Positions 46,757 to 55,312 of a stretch of DNA of 64,000 bases are shown piece by piece. The position numbers and the translations under genes are program-made. Source of the DNA: Labilibacter sediminis (GTDB lineage Bacteria > Bacteroidota > Bacteroidia > Bacteroidales > Marinilabiliaceae). The stretch spans positions 310,001-374,000 of the forward strand of contig NZ_VCHY01000003.1 of the NCBI RefSeq assembly GCF_005877885.1, written 5' to 3'. Each line of letters opens with the position of its first letter. Position 1 is the stretch's first letter. Below the pieces are notes generated by a model that had not been told where the DNA came from, did no database searches, and was given only the letters and a program-made list of their open reading frames with translations.

Positions 46757-48634
46757 GTGAAAAAGTCTGAATTATCACGCATTATAGGGAAATTTACTTT
46801 TAGAGGAATCCTTTTGGGATTATTTATTTTAATCTTTGTATTTCTTTTAAATCTGAATTCTTCTGTTTTTATGCAATCCAATAGAACTATTGCTGATATG
46901 TTCTATATGTTCCCTGGTATGTGGCTCCTTACCTTGTTACCTGCATTAACTGGTTTGGGTGGATATTTGGTGGCGCTTTCATTAATCAAGGTTATAAAAA
47001 AACAAAAAAAATATATCAAGTCGGAGTCCAAACGCTCTGAAATGGTACTTACTTTTATCAATAATCTTCGTCAGGGAAATTTATCGAATCAGGATTTACT
47101 TACCGGCAAAAGGGACCAATTAAGCAAGTCGTTGCTAAAATTAAGAGATTATCTGATTAAGAGTAAAGATGAGCAGGAGCAAAGAAGAGTAGAAGAGGAA
47201 CAACGCACCTGGGTAACTCAAGGACTGGCGCAGTTTGCTGAAATTTTAAGAAGAAATAATGATAACCTGGAAGAGTTATCCTACAATATTATCAGCTACA
47301 TGGTTAATTATTTAAAAATTAACCAGGGCGGATTCTATCTTTTAAATACCAATGCTAAGAAGGAAAAGTTTTTTGAGCTTAGTGCAAGTATTGCTTTCGA
47401 TAGAAAGAAATTTGTAGATCAAATCATACCTTGGGATGAAGGGTTATTGGGTAGGTGTGCCATCGAAAAGGACACAATCTATATGACCGATATTCCCAAT
47501 GAATATACTACCATTACATCGGGTTTAGGGGAAGCCAACCCAAAAGCTATTTTAATTGTTCCTTTAAAAGTAAATGATGAAGTTTACGGGGTAATTGAGT
47601 TGGCTTCGTTTAGTGAATTTCAACCTTTCGAAATAGAGTTTGTTGAGCGCACTGCCGAAAGTATTGCATCAACTATATCTACAGTCCAAATCAACATTCA
47701 AACCACTAAATTACTTCACGAAACTCAAATTCAGGCTGAAAAAATGTCTCAACAGGAAGAAGAGTTACGTCAGAACCTGGAGGAGATGCAAGCCACACAG
47801 GAAGAGTCGGATCGCAGAGAGGTGGAGATGAAAGGTATTCTTGAAGCTATTGATAACTCGGCCATTAGTAGTGAGTTTGCAACAGATGGATCCTTAATAT
47901 CTGTAAATCAGCTTTTCTTACAAACATTTAAATATCTGCCTGAGGAAATTGAAGGTCAGAATATTAAAATTTTCTTTTTCCAGGATGATCTGGAAGATTT
48001 AACCAAATCGCTTTCTGATTTAAAGAACGGACACAACTTTAAGGGAAGAGTACGTAGAAGAACAAAGCTGGGTGAAGAAATTTTCCTGTTGACAACGTAC
48101 ACTCCTGTAATTGACAACCATGGTGATATCGTTAAAATTTTGAGTGTTGAGAACGATGTTACGGAGCAAGTGCATATGGAAGAGCAAATGAAGAAATCCA
48201 AGGAAGAACTTGGAGTAATGCTTGAGCAGGCACGTGACGAAATGAAAGAGCAGTTTAAGGAAATTGAAGCTGTAAAAATTAGAAATGAAAAAACACTTGA
48301 AGGTGCGTTAGATGCCATTATTACAATAAATAAAGAGGGTATTCTTGAATTCTTTAATCTTGCTGCAGAAAGTCTTTGGGGTTATGAAAGAAGTGAAGTT
48401 TTAGGTCAACACATATCTATGCTATTTTCAGAAGATACTGCTAAAAATGATCCTTTCGTAAAAGCCTATGTAACAACAGAGGCAACAAAAGTGGTTGGAG
48501 AAAGAAGAGAGGTTCCTATTAAAAATAAATTTGGGGATGATATTCCTGTTCTATTTTTGCTTTCTGAAGCACAGGTGGGAGACGATCAATCGTTTACAGC
48601 CTTTATACAGAATGTTGAAGTGGAGTTATTTTAA
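46757..48634 (+). CDS. Membrane GAF-PAS-PAS sensor without an output domain
   Basis: From a GTG at 46757 (MKKSELSR; a TTG at 46748 is possible) the 625-aa protein has two membrane helices (about 17-33 and 50-78) and a coil. A GAF domain (about 155-310) follows, then an E/Q-rich coiled coil (QQEEELRQNLEEMQATQEES), a PAS domain (about 355-475), another coil and a second PAS domain (about 505-620). There is no kinase, GGDEF, phosphatase or MCP tip. With cheR and cheB copies immediately downstream, I infer that it is a receptor-like protein whose E/Q-rich coil may be methylated. It starts the second half of the cluster. Confidence 0.85.
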   Translation: MKKSELSRIIGKFTFRGILLGLFILIFVFLLNLNSSVFMQSNRTIADMFYMFPGMWLLTLLPALTGLGGYLVALSLIKVIKKQKKYIKSESKRSEMVLTFINNLRQGNLSNQDLLTGKRDQLSKSLLKLRDYLIKSKDEQEQRRVEEEQRTWVTQGLAQFAEILRRNNDNLEELSYNIISYMVNYLKINQGGFYLLNTNAKKEKFFELSASIAFDRKKFVDQIIPWDEGLLGRCAIEKDTIYMTDIPNEYTTITSGLGEANPKAILIVPLKVNDEVYGVIELASFSEFQPFEIEFVERTAESIASTISTVQINIQTTKLLHETQIQAEKMSQQEEELRQNLEEMQATQEESDRREVEMKGILEAIDNSAISSEFATDGSLISVNQLFLQTFKYLPEEIEGQNIKIFFFQDDLEDLTKSLSDLKNGHNFKGRVRRRTKLGEEIFLLTTYTPVIDNHGDIVKILSVENDVTEQVHMEEQMKKSKEELGVMLEQARDEMKEQFKEIEAVKIRNEKTLEGALDAIITINKEGILEFFNLAAESLWGYERSEVLGQHISMLFSEDTAKNDPFVKAYVTTEATKVVGERREVPIKNKFGDDIPVLFLLSEAQVGDDQSFTAFIQNVEVELF

Positions 48635-48651
48635 TAAACAGAATTTGATAA

Positions 48652-49494
48652 GTGGGGGACATTACGTTTAAAAAGTATCTGGAAGAATTAAAGAAACACA
48701 CACCGTATAATTTTTGTGATTATTCTGATAATTCTATTCAAAGGCGAATTGAAAAAATTCTGAAGGATCATGATATGGATATGAATCAGCTTCTGTTAAA
48801 AACAAAAACAGATGATGATTTTGTAGAGAAGTTGGTTGATGATATTACTGTTAATACAACGGAATTATTCCGGAATCCTGAAACATGGGAATATTTATAT
48901 ACAAAAGTATTTCCGTCGTTAAGAAAGAAAAAATCAATTAATATATGGCATGCCGGGTGTTCAACCGGTCAGGAAGTGTATTCAAACCTCATATTATTTA
49001 ATGAATTGGGTTTGTTAGATCATACAAATGTTGTGGCCACAGATATTAATCAAAAGGTTATCAGAGGGGCTAAAAAAGGTGAGTATGACCTAAATTTTAA
49101 CAACAGATATATCGAGGTTTTTGATTCTTTAATGAATAAACTGGGCAACAAGTCATCTGATTTCGGAAAATATTTTGAGATGAACAATGCCAAGGATACG
49201 ATGAAGGTTAAAGATTTTATCGTTAAAAAGCCTAAATTCAGACGTCACGATTTGGTAGAAGAAGAAATACCTTTTTATCAAAAGTTTGATGTAATATTCT
49301 GCCGAAATGTACTAATCTATTTTAATCCTGAATTACAACTGAAAATTGTAAGGAAGTTTTATGATAAACTATATGATGGCGGGGTGCTGGTGTTAGGAAC
49401 ACACGAAGCATTACATGGATTTTTTAAAACGAAATTTATTAAACACGGAATGGTGTATACGAAGAGTAATACTTTCCATTTCAAATATAAGTAG
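48652..49494 (+). CDS. cheR: Second CheR-type methyltransferase
   Basis: This 280-aa CheR homologue keeps the catalytic features: TVNTTELFRNPETW, HAGCSTGQEVYSN, VATDIN and IFCRNVLIYFNPELQ. It should bind SAM and be active. The GTG start is at 48652, 17 bp after the GAF-PAS-PAS gene. It differs strongly from the first CheR (43220-44089) and probably methylates a different substrate, most simply the adjacent GAF/PAS coiled-coil proteins (inference). Confidence 0.92.
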   Translation: MGDITFKKYLEELKKHTPYNFCDYSDNSIQRRIEKILKDHDMDMNQLLLKTKTDDDFVEKLVDDITVNTTELFRNPETWEYLYTKVFPSLRKKKSINIWHAGCSTGQEVYSNLILFNELGLLDHTNVVATDINQKVIRGAKKGEYDLNFNNRYIEVFDSLMNKLGNKSSDFGKYFEMNNAKDTMKVKDFIVKKPKFRRHDLVEEEIPFYQKFDVIFCRNVLIYFNPELQLKIVRKFYDKLYDGGVLVLGTHEALHGFFKTKFIKHGMVYTKSNTFHFKYK

Positions 49495-49498
49495 TTAA

Positions 49499-50305
49499 AT
49501 GGCAATTGCACCAACAATACATGATATTAGGGAAATAACGCCTGTTTTAAGTGATAAGTTTAAAATAGACTTCTCTAATTATGCATTTTCATTTCTGCGC
49601 AGAAGGTTTGCTCACATTTTTAATGTTTTAAATGTTAAGAGCACTAAAGATTTTATCGAGAAAATTAAAAGTGGAGAATTAACCGAAGATTTTTCATATC
49701 ATTTTCCGGTACCCGATACTGAAATGTTTCGAGATCCCTCCTTTTGGCGTTATTTGCGTTTAAAGATATTACCAGGCTTAGAGGAAGATAAATTTAGTTT
49801 TTGGTTTCCGCAATTGGTATCATGTGAGGAGTTGTTTTCTTTATTGGTTATTCTTAAGGAAGAAGGAGTAATTGATAAGGCTAAGGTATATTGTAATGTG
49901 TCTAGTGCAAAGAAGCTTGAAGAAATTAAGAGCGGCATTACAGATTCAAAAAAGATTGAGCTGAATAAGCAAAATTTTAAACGCCTGGAGCTTAATCATC
50001 ATTTTGAAGATTATTTTATAAATGAGGACGGAAAGGTTTTTATAGATAAAAGCCTGATGACTAATGTTGAGTTTTTAAAAGGTAACTTTTTTAATGAAGT
50101 GCCCAATACAACCGTGTCGTTTGTGATATTTAGAAATAGAATGATCTATTACAATGCCAAACTACAGGTGAATGCCGAAGAAATATTAGCCAAATATATT
50201 CATAAAGGAGGCTATATGGCTATTGGAATTAAAGAACGTATTAGTCAGGCAAATCAATCTTTGTTTGATGAATACGAAATAAGTGAAAAGATTTATAAAG
50301 TTTGA
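49499..50305 (+). CDS. Degenerate CheR-like protein (probably no methyltransferase activity)
   Basis: The 268-aa protein follows CheR throughout: an N-terminal helix set with FSFLRRRF, DTEMFRDPSFWRYLRLKILP, and at the end FVIFRNRMIYYNAKLQ and GGYMAIG. The SAM site is lost. PQLVSCEELFSLL replaces the GCSTGEE loop, CNVSS replaces ATDI, and Cys-Arg-Asn-Val of CRNVLIYF is altered. The frame is intact, so it is not a pseudogene. It is likely a structural paralogue that binds the same substrate or regulates the active CheR 4 bp upstream. Confidence 0.82.
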   Translation: MAIAPTIHDIREITPVLSDKFKIDFSNYAFSFLRRRFAHIFNVLNVKSTKDFIEKIKSGELTEDFSYHFPVPDTEMFRDPSFWRYLRLKILPGLEEDKFSFWFPQLVSCEELFSLLVILKEEGVIDKAKVYCNVSSAKKLEEIKSGITDSKKIELNKQNFKRLELNHHFEDYFINEDGKVFIDKSLMTNVEFLKGNFFNEVPNTTVSFVIFRNRMIYYNAKLQVNAEEILAKYIHKGGYMAIGIKERISQANQSLFDEYEISEKIYKV

Positions 50306-50317
50306 TAAATCAATTTA

Positions 50318-50893
50318 ATGGTGAAAAATAAACCTGCATATTACAAAGGTATTGTTATTGGTGGCTCTGCCGGAAGCTTTTCTTTGGTAACTAAAATCTT
50401 ATCCAGGATAAAGCCAGATTTTAAGTATCCTATTATTATTTGCTTACACAGGTTAAAGCACATTAGGTCTGGTTTGCTCGAAGGACTTAATCTGAAGTCA
50501 AACTTATCGGTAGTTGAACCATACGATAAATTGCGTTTAGAAGGAGGTAAAGTTTATTTGGCACCTTCTAATTATCATCTTTTTATTGAGTTTGATTCAA
50601 CAGTTTCTCTTTCAACCGAGGAAGTTTTAAACCATAGTCGTCCGTCGATCGACCACACATTTTTTTCAGCAGCCACTTCTTTTCGTGAAAAAATGGTAGG
50701 TATTTTACTTACCGGTGCAAATAAGGATGGAGCAAGGGGTATAAAAGATGTGCATAATAAAAATGGATTTACGATTGTTCAGGATCCTAAAACCTGTGAC
50801 GTGGATATGATGACTAAATCGGCTTTACAATTATTTAACCCGGATAAAGTTTTATCTCCTGAAGAAATAATAGATTTTTTAAATAGTCTTTAA
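50318..50893 (+). CDS. Receiver-less CheB methylesterase
   Basis: The 191-aa protein is a CheB catalytic domain alone. Ser17 (VIGGSAGSF), His44 (CLHRLKH) and Asp137 (TGANKDGARG) make up the triad, with YLAPSNYHLF and HSRPSIDHTFFSAA between. Without a receiver it is not controlled by CheA phosphorylation in the usual way. Together with the second CheR it forms a phosphorylation-independent methylation pair inside the GAF/PAS part of the cluster. Confidence 0.9.
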   Translation: MVKNKPAYYKGIVIGGSAGSFSLVTKILSRIKPDFKYPIIICLHRLKHIRSGLLEGLNLKSNLSVVEPYDKLRLEGGKVYLAPSNYHLFIEFDSTVSLSTEEVLNHSRPSIDHTFFSAATSFREKMVGILLTGANKDGARGIKDVHNKNGFTIVQDPKTCDVDMMTKSALQLFNPDKVLSPEEIIDFLNSL

Positions 50894-50905
50894 ATTAATT
50901 AGATC

Positions 50906-51670
50906 ATGATAAAAAATCCAATATATCGGTTGTATGTTTTTGCAGGCTTAGCTTTTGTTTTTGCACTTGTAAAGTATTTTTTTGTTGAAGCAGAAATCTC
51001 ACCTAAGTTTTTTCTTTTGGAGGTAGTTTCGTTCGGATTATTTATAGCTATTATTTTTTTAGCGGATAAATTATTGAAAGAAGCTTCTCAAAACGAAGAA
51101 AACTATAAGGAGGAGTTGGATAAGCAAAAGTTTAGATATGAGGATGAAATAGATAATTTAAAATCTAAATTATCTCAATCGCAAAATGAGGATAAACTTG
51201 TTTTAAATAATGATGAACTTAATAAGGTAGCAGACAATATAATTAACCGTATTAAGAAATGTGAGAGTGTTGAAGCTTTAGCCAATGAACTTTTATGCCA
51301 AATGGCTAAATGCTATGAGGTTATGGTTGGAGTTTGTTATTTTAATTCAGAACCTTCTGATAAGTTTAACGTAAAAGCTACTTTTGGTATAGGTAAAGAG
51401 GTAGAAATTGCTGATTTTATGCCAAATGAAGGGTTAAATGGTCAGGTAGTTTCTGATATGAAACCGATGTTAGTGGATGAAATTGATGAAGATTATCTTA
51501 GTGTTGAATCTGGTTCAGGATCATCAAAGCCGGTGTATCTTTATCTACTGCCAGTCGTAAAAAATAACCAGAGTATCGGTCTTATAGAAGTTGCTTCTTT
51601 TAGTAATATTAAAATTGATCAACACTGGGTAACAATAAATAATCGTATTGCTGATACCATACTTTTATAG
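50906..51670 (+). CDS. Membrane-anchored GAF domain protein
   Basis: The 254-aa protein has two N-terminal membrane helices (about 8-26 and 36-55), a charged coiled coil (about 58-105) and a GAF domain (about 110-254). Recognisable GAF parts are VMVGVCYFN, MPNEGLNGQVVSDMKPMLV and SIGLIEVASF. It resembles the GAF region of the flanking proteins at 46757 and 51679, so the three probably arose by duplication and may form mixed complexes. No output domain is present. It lies 8 bp before the SiaA-like gene. Confidence 0.83.
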   Translation: MIKNPIYRLYVFAGLAFVFALVKYFFVEAEISPKFFLLEVVSFGLFIAIIFLADKLLKEASQNEENYKEELDKQKFRYEDEIDNLKSKLSQSQNEDKLVLNNDELNKVADNIINRIKKCESVEALANELLCQMAKCYEVMVGVCYFNSEPSDKFNVKATFGIGKEVEIADFMPNEGLNGQVVSDMKPMLVDEIDEDYLSVESGSGSSKPVYLYLLPVVKNNQSIGLIEVASFSNIKIDQHWVTINNRIADTILL

Positions 51671-51678
51671 ATAGCAAC

Positions 51679-54285
51679 ATGCAAATAAAAAAAGTACAAA
51701 ACCGAATAAGAAAGTATCTTGATTTCTCTCTGCTCTCAGAAAGAGATTTGTTTTTTTTATTGAGTTTTCTCCTTCTCACATATTTATTTATATGGGCTGG
51801 TTTTATCGATTTTTTAAATATCCCCTTCTCATTAAATACAATCATATCAATTCATGCCTCTCAACTGGTTTGGCTTGTTGATATTTTGGTTTTGAGTGTT
51901 CCATTCGGAGTAATTGTACTTTTAAATTACGGCAGAATTACAAAGGCTAATCAATCCAAAGAAATTAAAAAACTTAAGAATCAGTTAGAGTCAAATATCT
52001 TAATTGCTGATCTTATTCAGAAAGGTGAGTTTAAGAAAATTCTGAATAATAATAATGAAGTTTCACCTTTGTTAAGTTTAGCTAAAAACTTGATGGAAAC
52101 CAATGAAAAGGAAAAAGAGCTTAAATGGATTGCTAAGGGTAAAGAGCTGGTTAATGAGGATTTAAGGACTTATAGAACCATTGATGAACTTTCAATTGAA
52201 GTATTAAAAACCATTATAAAATATTGTGGAGCTATACAGGGTAGTTTTTACATATTAAAAGATGATAAAATGGTTAATAAAGCTACCTATGCATTTAACA
52301 GGCAGCGTTTTATTAACCAGGAATTTGAAATTGGAAGAGGATTGGTAGGTCAAGTGGCTTTTGAAAAAGCTATGATCTATCGTACAGAAATTCCTGATGA
52401 TTATTTTACTGTTACATCTGGAATTATAGGTGATAAGAAACCCAAAAGTTTAATTATTCTGCCTTTAATGCAGGAAGAGGAACTACAGGGTATTATTGAA
52501 ATAGGCTTTCTGAGCAAGGCTTTGCCTGATTATAAGATAAGCTTTGCACAGGAATTGGTTGGAATGATTGGTCGTACTATATACGCCCAAAAAATTAATG
52601 CTAAAACAGAGTATTTATTGCAGGAGTCGCAGGAGATGACTGAAACTCTTCAACAGAATGAGGAGAAATTAAAAGAAAATGCTCGTGAAATGATGATTGC
52701 TCAGGAGGATCTTGAACAATCAAATGAGTTATTAGAGTCAAAAATTCAGGAAGTAGAGAATGGTCAAAAACGTTTGGTAGCATTACTTACCAATGCTTCA
52801 GAGTTTATTTCCATCTATGATGAAAACCAAAGACTTCTATTTGAAAGTCCTTCAGTAAAAAGAATATTGGGTTATAGTGATGAAGATGATATTCAAGGGA
52901 TGGACCCTGAAATGCTAACACCAAGGGGCTATCGTACCATTAATAACTTATTTAAATATCTACTTGAAACACCTGGAGGAGAAAATGTAGCACAGTACGC
53001 CTATTTAAAAAAGAATGGAGAAAAGTTATTCCTGGAAACGAAAGGAAAAAACTTACTACATGATCCAGCCATTAAAGGTATCATCTTTAATACTCAGGAT
53101 ATTACTGAAAGAATAAGGGCCGAGAAAGAGGAGCGCATGAAAAGTAGAATGCAATCTCTGTCTGAGAATTCTCCGGATATGATTTTGCGTATTAATACTA
53201 CAGGAAAGCTGGTTTATGCTAACCCTGTAGTTAGTGATTTTATTGGTTTATCGCTAACAGAAATTACCAAGAAAAGAATAAGTGATTTACAGGTGGATGA
53301 ACGCTTTGTTGATTTTATTAACCATGTTTTGCATGAAATAAAAACTAACGAAGAACAAATCATCGAAGAGATCGAAATGAACACCCCGGATGGCGATAAA
53401 ATAATGCAAATAAAGGCCATTCCTGAGCTAAATAACGATAAGGTTTTAGAATCTGTATTGTTTGTGGCGCATGATATGACCGAGATAAAGAAAATTGAGC
53501 AGGAAATAAAAGAGAAAAATAAGAAGATTTCGGATAGTATTAATTACGCACAAAGAATTCAAACATCCATTCTTCCTGATACATCGCTATTACAAAGGCA
53601 TTTTCCAAGGTCCTTTATCTTTTATCGTCCAAAGGATGTTGTTAGTGGAGATTTTCCGTGGTTTGTACAAAAAGACGAAACATTATATGTTGCAGCCGTA
53701 GACTGTACAGGTCATGGTGTGCCCGGAGCATTATTATCATTTATCGGATACTTTTTGTTGAATAACATTGTGAACATTGATGACAATTTTAATGCTGCAA
53801 AAATATTGGAATTATTGCATCAGGATGTACGTTCAACCTTAAAGCAAAACGAAGAGGGTAATAATGGAAGAGATGGAATGGACCTCGCTCTTTGTAAAAT
53901 TGATAAGGAAAATAAGACAATACAATTTGCCGGAGCTCATAATCCATTATATTTGTTGAGAAATGGCGAATTAATAGAATATAAAGGAACCAGAAAAGGT
54001 ATAGGAGGTAAACCTCTTTTAAAGAAAAAGGAAAAGGATTTTGAAAATCATGAAATTCATTATCAGGAAGGTGATAAAATCTTTATTTTCTCAGATGGTT
54101 TACCTGATCAGTTAGGAGGAGAACGACGACGCAAATATCAATCAAAGCGTATTAGAGAAGCCTTAACTGCTGAAAAAGATTTAACAATGGCTCATTTTTC
54201 TCGTCATTTTTCATCTGATTTTTACGATTGGATGGGTGAAGAAAAACAAGTAGATGATGTGCTGTTAATAGGTATTGAATTATAA
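51679..54285 (+). CDS. SiaA-like membrane GAF/PAS PP2C-type phosphatase
   Basis: The 868-aa protein has two membrane helices (about 25-45 and 63-85) and a GAF domain (about 165-310). A long E/Q-rich coil, two PAS domains (about 370-480 and 490-605) and a C-terminal SpoIIE/PP2C phosphatase (about 620-868) follow. The metal-binding aspartates are present in VVSGDF, AVDCTGHGVPGALLS, GRDGMD, SDGLPDQ and VDDVLLIG. By analogy with Pseudomonas SiaA it should dephosphorylate the SiaC-like protein encoded two genes downstream. The sensor half is not the HAMP/dCache type of Pseudomonas. Confidence 0.9.
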   Translation: MQIKKVQNRIRKYLDFSLLSERDLFFLLSFLLLTYLFIWAGFIDFLNIPFSLNTIISIHASQLVWLVDILVLSVPFGVIVLLNYGRITKANQSKEIKKLKNQLESNILIADLIQKGEFKKILNNNNEVSPLLSLAKNLMETNEKEKELKWIAKGKELVNEDLRTYRTIDELSIEVLKTIIKYCGAIQGSFYILKDDKMVNKATYAFNRQRFINQEFEIGRGLVGQVAFEKAMIYRTEIPDDYFTVTSGIIGDKKPKSLIILPLMQEEELQGIIEIGFLSKALPDYKISFAQELVGMIGRTIYAQKINAKTEYLLQESQEMTETLQQNEEKLKENAREMMIAQEDLEQSNELLESKIQEVENGQKRLVALLTNASEFISIYDENQRLLFESPSVKRILGYSDEDDIQGMDPEMLTPRGYRTINNLFKYLLETPGGENVAQYAYLKKNGEKLFLETKGKNLLHDPAIKGIIFNTQDITERIRAEKEERMKSRMQSLSENSPDMILRINTTGKLVYANPVVSDFIGLSLTEITKKRISDLQVDERFVDFINHVLHEIKTNEEQIIEEIEMNTPDGDKIMQIKAIPELNNDKVLESVLFVAHDMTEIKKIEQEIKEKNKKISDSINYAQRIQTSILPDTSLLQRHFPRSFIFYRPKDVVSGDFPWFVQKDETLYVAAVDCTGHGVPGALLSFIGYFLLNNIVNIDDNFNAAKILELLHQDVRSTLKQNEEGNNGRDGMDLALCKIDKENKTIQFAGAHNPLYLLRNGELIEYKGTRKGIGGKPLLKKKEKDFENHEIHYQEGDKIFIFSDGLPDQLGGERRRKYQSKRIREALTAEKDLTMAHFSRHFSSDFYDWMGEEKQVDDVLLIGIEL

Positions 54286-54311
54286 AATATACAAAATTAA
54301 ATAACAGAACA

Positions 54312-54887
54312 ATGGGAAATGCACTAGACAACCATAGTTTTTTAGATTTTGCTTACCAGCTCTATCGAACTATGAAAACAAACGAGATAAGTCTGGTATA
54401 TGAAGGAGAAATAAATCAGGATATCACCAAAACTTTTACTTCATTAACAGAAAGGAATCTTGCTAAAAGTGAAGAATCAAACGCTGTTCAAAGAAAAGTG
54501 TTTAATGTGATGGTGGAGTGTTTGCAAAACATTAGTAAGCATGCCGATTCATTATCAGAAGATGATCAGAAAGAGCGTAGAGGAATTGTTATGGTGAGTA
54601 AGGGAGAAGAAAGCTATAATATCATCACGGGTAATGTGATTAAAAACTCAAAGGTTCCTGGTTTACGTGAAAGTCTTGAGCAAGTGAATTCTCTGGATAA
54701 AAAAGGATTGTCAACATTATATAAAACGCAAATGCGCGAAGGAAAACTTTCTGAAAAAGGCGGAGCCGGGCTTGGATTAATTGATATCGCCAAAAAAACG
54801 GGAAGTACCTTAACTTATCAGTTTAAAGAAATTGATGAAGAACTGTCCTTTTTTATTTTAACCTCAACCATCAAACGTAATAAATAA
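54312..54887 (+). CDS. siaB: SiaB family protein kinase
   Basis: The 191-aa protein matches the SiaB/DUF6272 family, a GHKL-type kinase. The N-box has Glu69 and Asn73 (NVMVECLQNISKHA), and the G2 box is GGAGLGLIDIAKKTG (150-164). In Pseudomonas SiaB phosphorylates SiaC. It lies between the phosphatase and siaC-like genes, 26 bp and 20 bp from them, exactly as in the sia operon. The surrounding chemosensory genes are a new context for it, as far as I know. Confidence 0.88.
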   Translation: MGNALDNHSFLDFAYQLYRTMKTNEISLVYEGEINQDITKTFTSLTERNLAKSEESNAVQRKVFNVMVECLQNISKHADSLSEDDQKERRGIVMVSKGEESYNIITGNVIKNSKVPGLRESLEQVNSLDKKGLSTLYKTQMREGKLSEKGGAGLGLIDIAKKTGSTLTYQFKEIDEELSFFILTSTIKRNK

Positions 54888-54907
54888 CATTTAAAAATAT
54901 ATAAACC

Positions 54908-55288
54908 ATGGAAGTTATCAATATACAAGGAACAGATGATACTCCTAATGTAATTCTAGATAAAGACAACGGGAAATTTGAAATTTCAGGTCGTTCATTA
55001 CCCGAAGATGTAAATATGTTTTATGAACCAATCATGAATTGGATCGATGGCTATTCTGAGGGACCTAATGGTGAAACAGAATTTCATTTTAAACTGGAAT
55101 ATTTTAACACAGCTTCATCAAAAATTATCTTAGATATCCTTCTTAAATTCGAAGAAATAGTTGAGGATGGCCATGATGTTAGAATCAAGTGGCATTACCA
55201 TGAAGAGGAGGAAGATATGTTAGAAGCAGGTGAAGAATATGCTGATATCGTAGAAATTCCGTTTGACTACGAACCTTATACTGACTAG
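54908..55288 (+). CDS. siaC: SiaC family regulatory phosphoprotein (DUF1987)
   Basis: The 126-aa protein shows the SiaC features ISGRSLPEDVNMFYEPIMNW and EYFNTASSKIILDIL. Thr68 in FNTASSK falls at the same position as the phosphorylated Thr68 that I recall for Pseudomonas SiaC. There, unphosphorylated SiaC binds and activates the diguanylate cyclase SiaD. No GGDEF protein lies in this window, so the partner here must be different. The following gene, an ABC exporter with a TerB domain, is the nearest candidate. Confidence 0.9.
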   Translation: MEVINIQGTDDTPNVILDKDNGKFEISGRSLPEDVNMFYEPIMNWIDGYSEGPNGETEFHFKLEYFNTASSKIILDILLKFEEIVEDGHDVRIKWHYHEEEEDMLEAGEEYADIVEIPFDYEPYTD

Positions 55289-55312
55289 ATCATAAATAGC
55301 AAGGATTAACCT

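Noticed and set aside
49499-50305. cheR pseudogene
   Set aside because: The reading frame is intact, of normal length and tightly packed between neighbours; only the cofactor site is lost.
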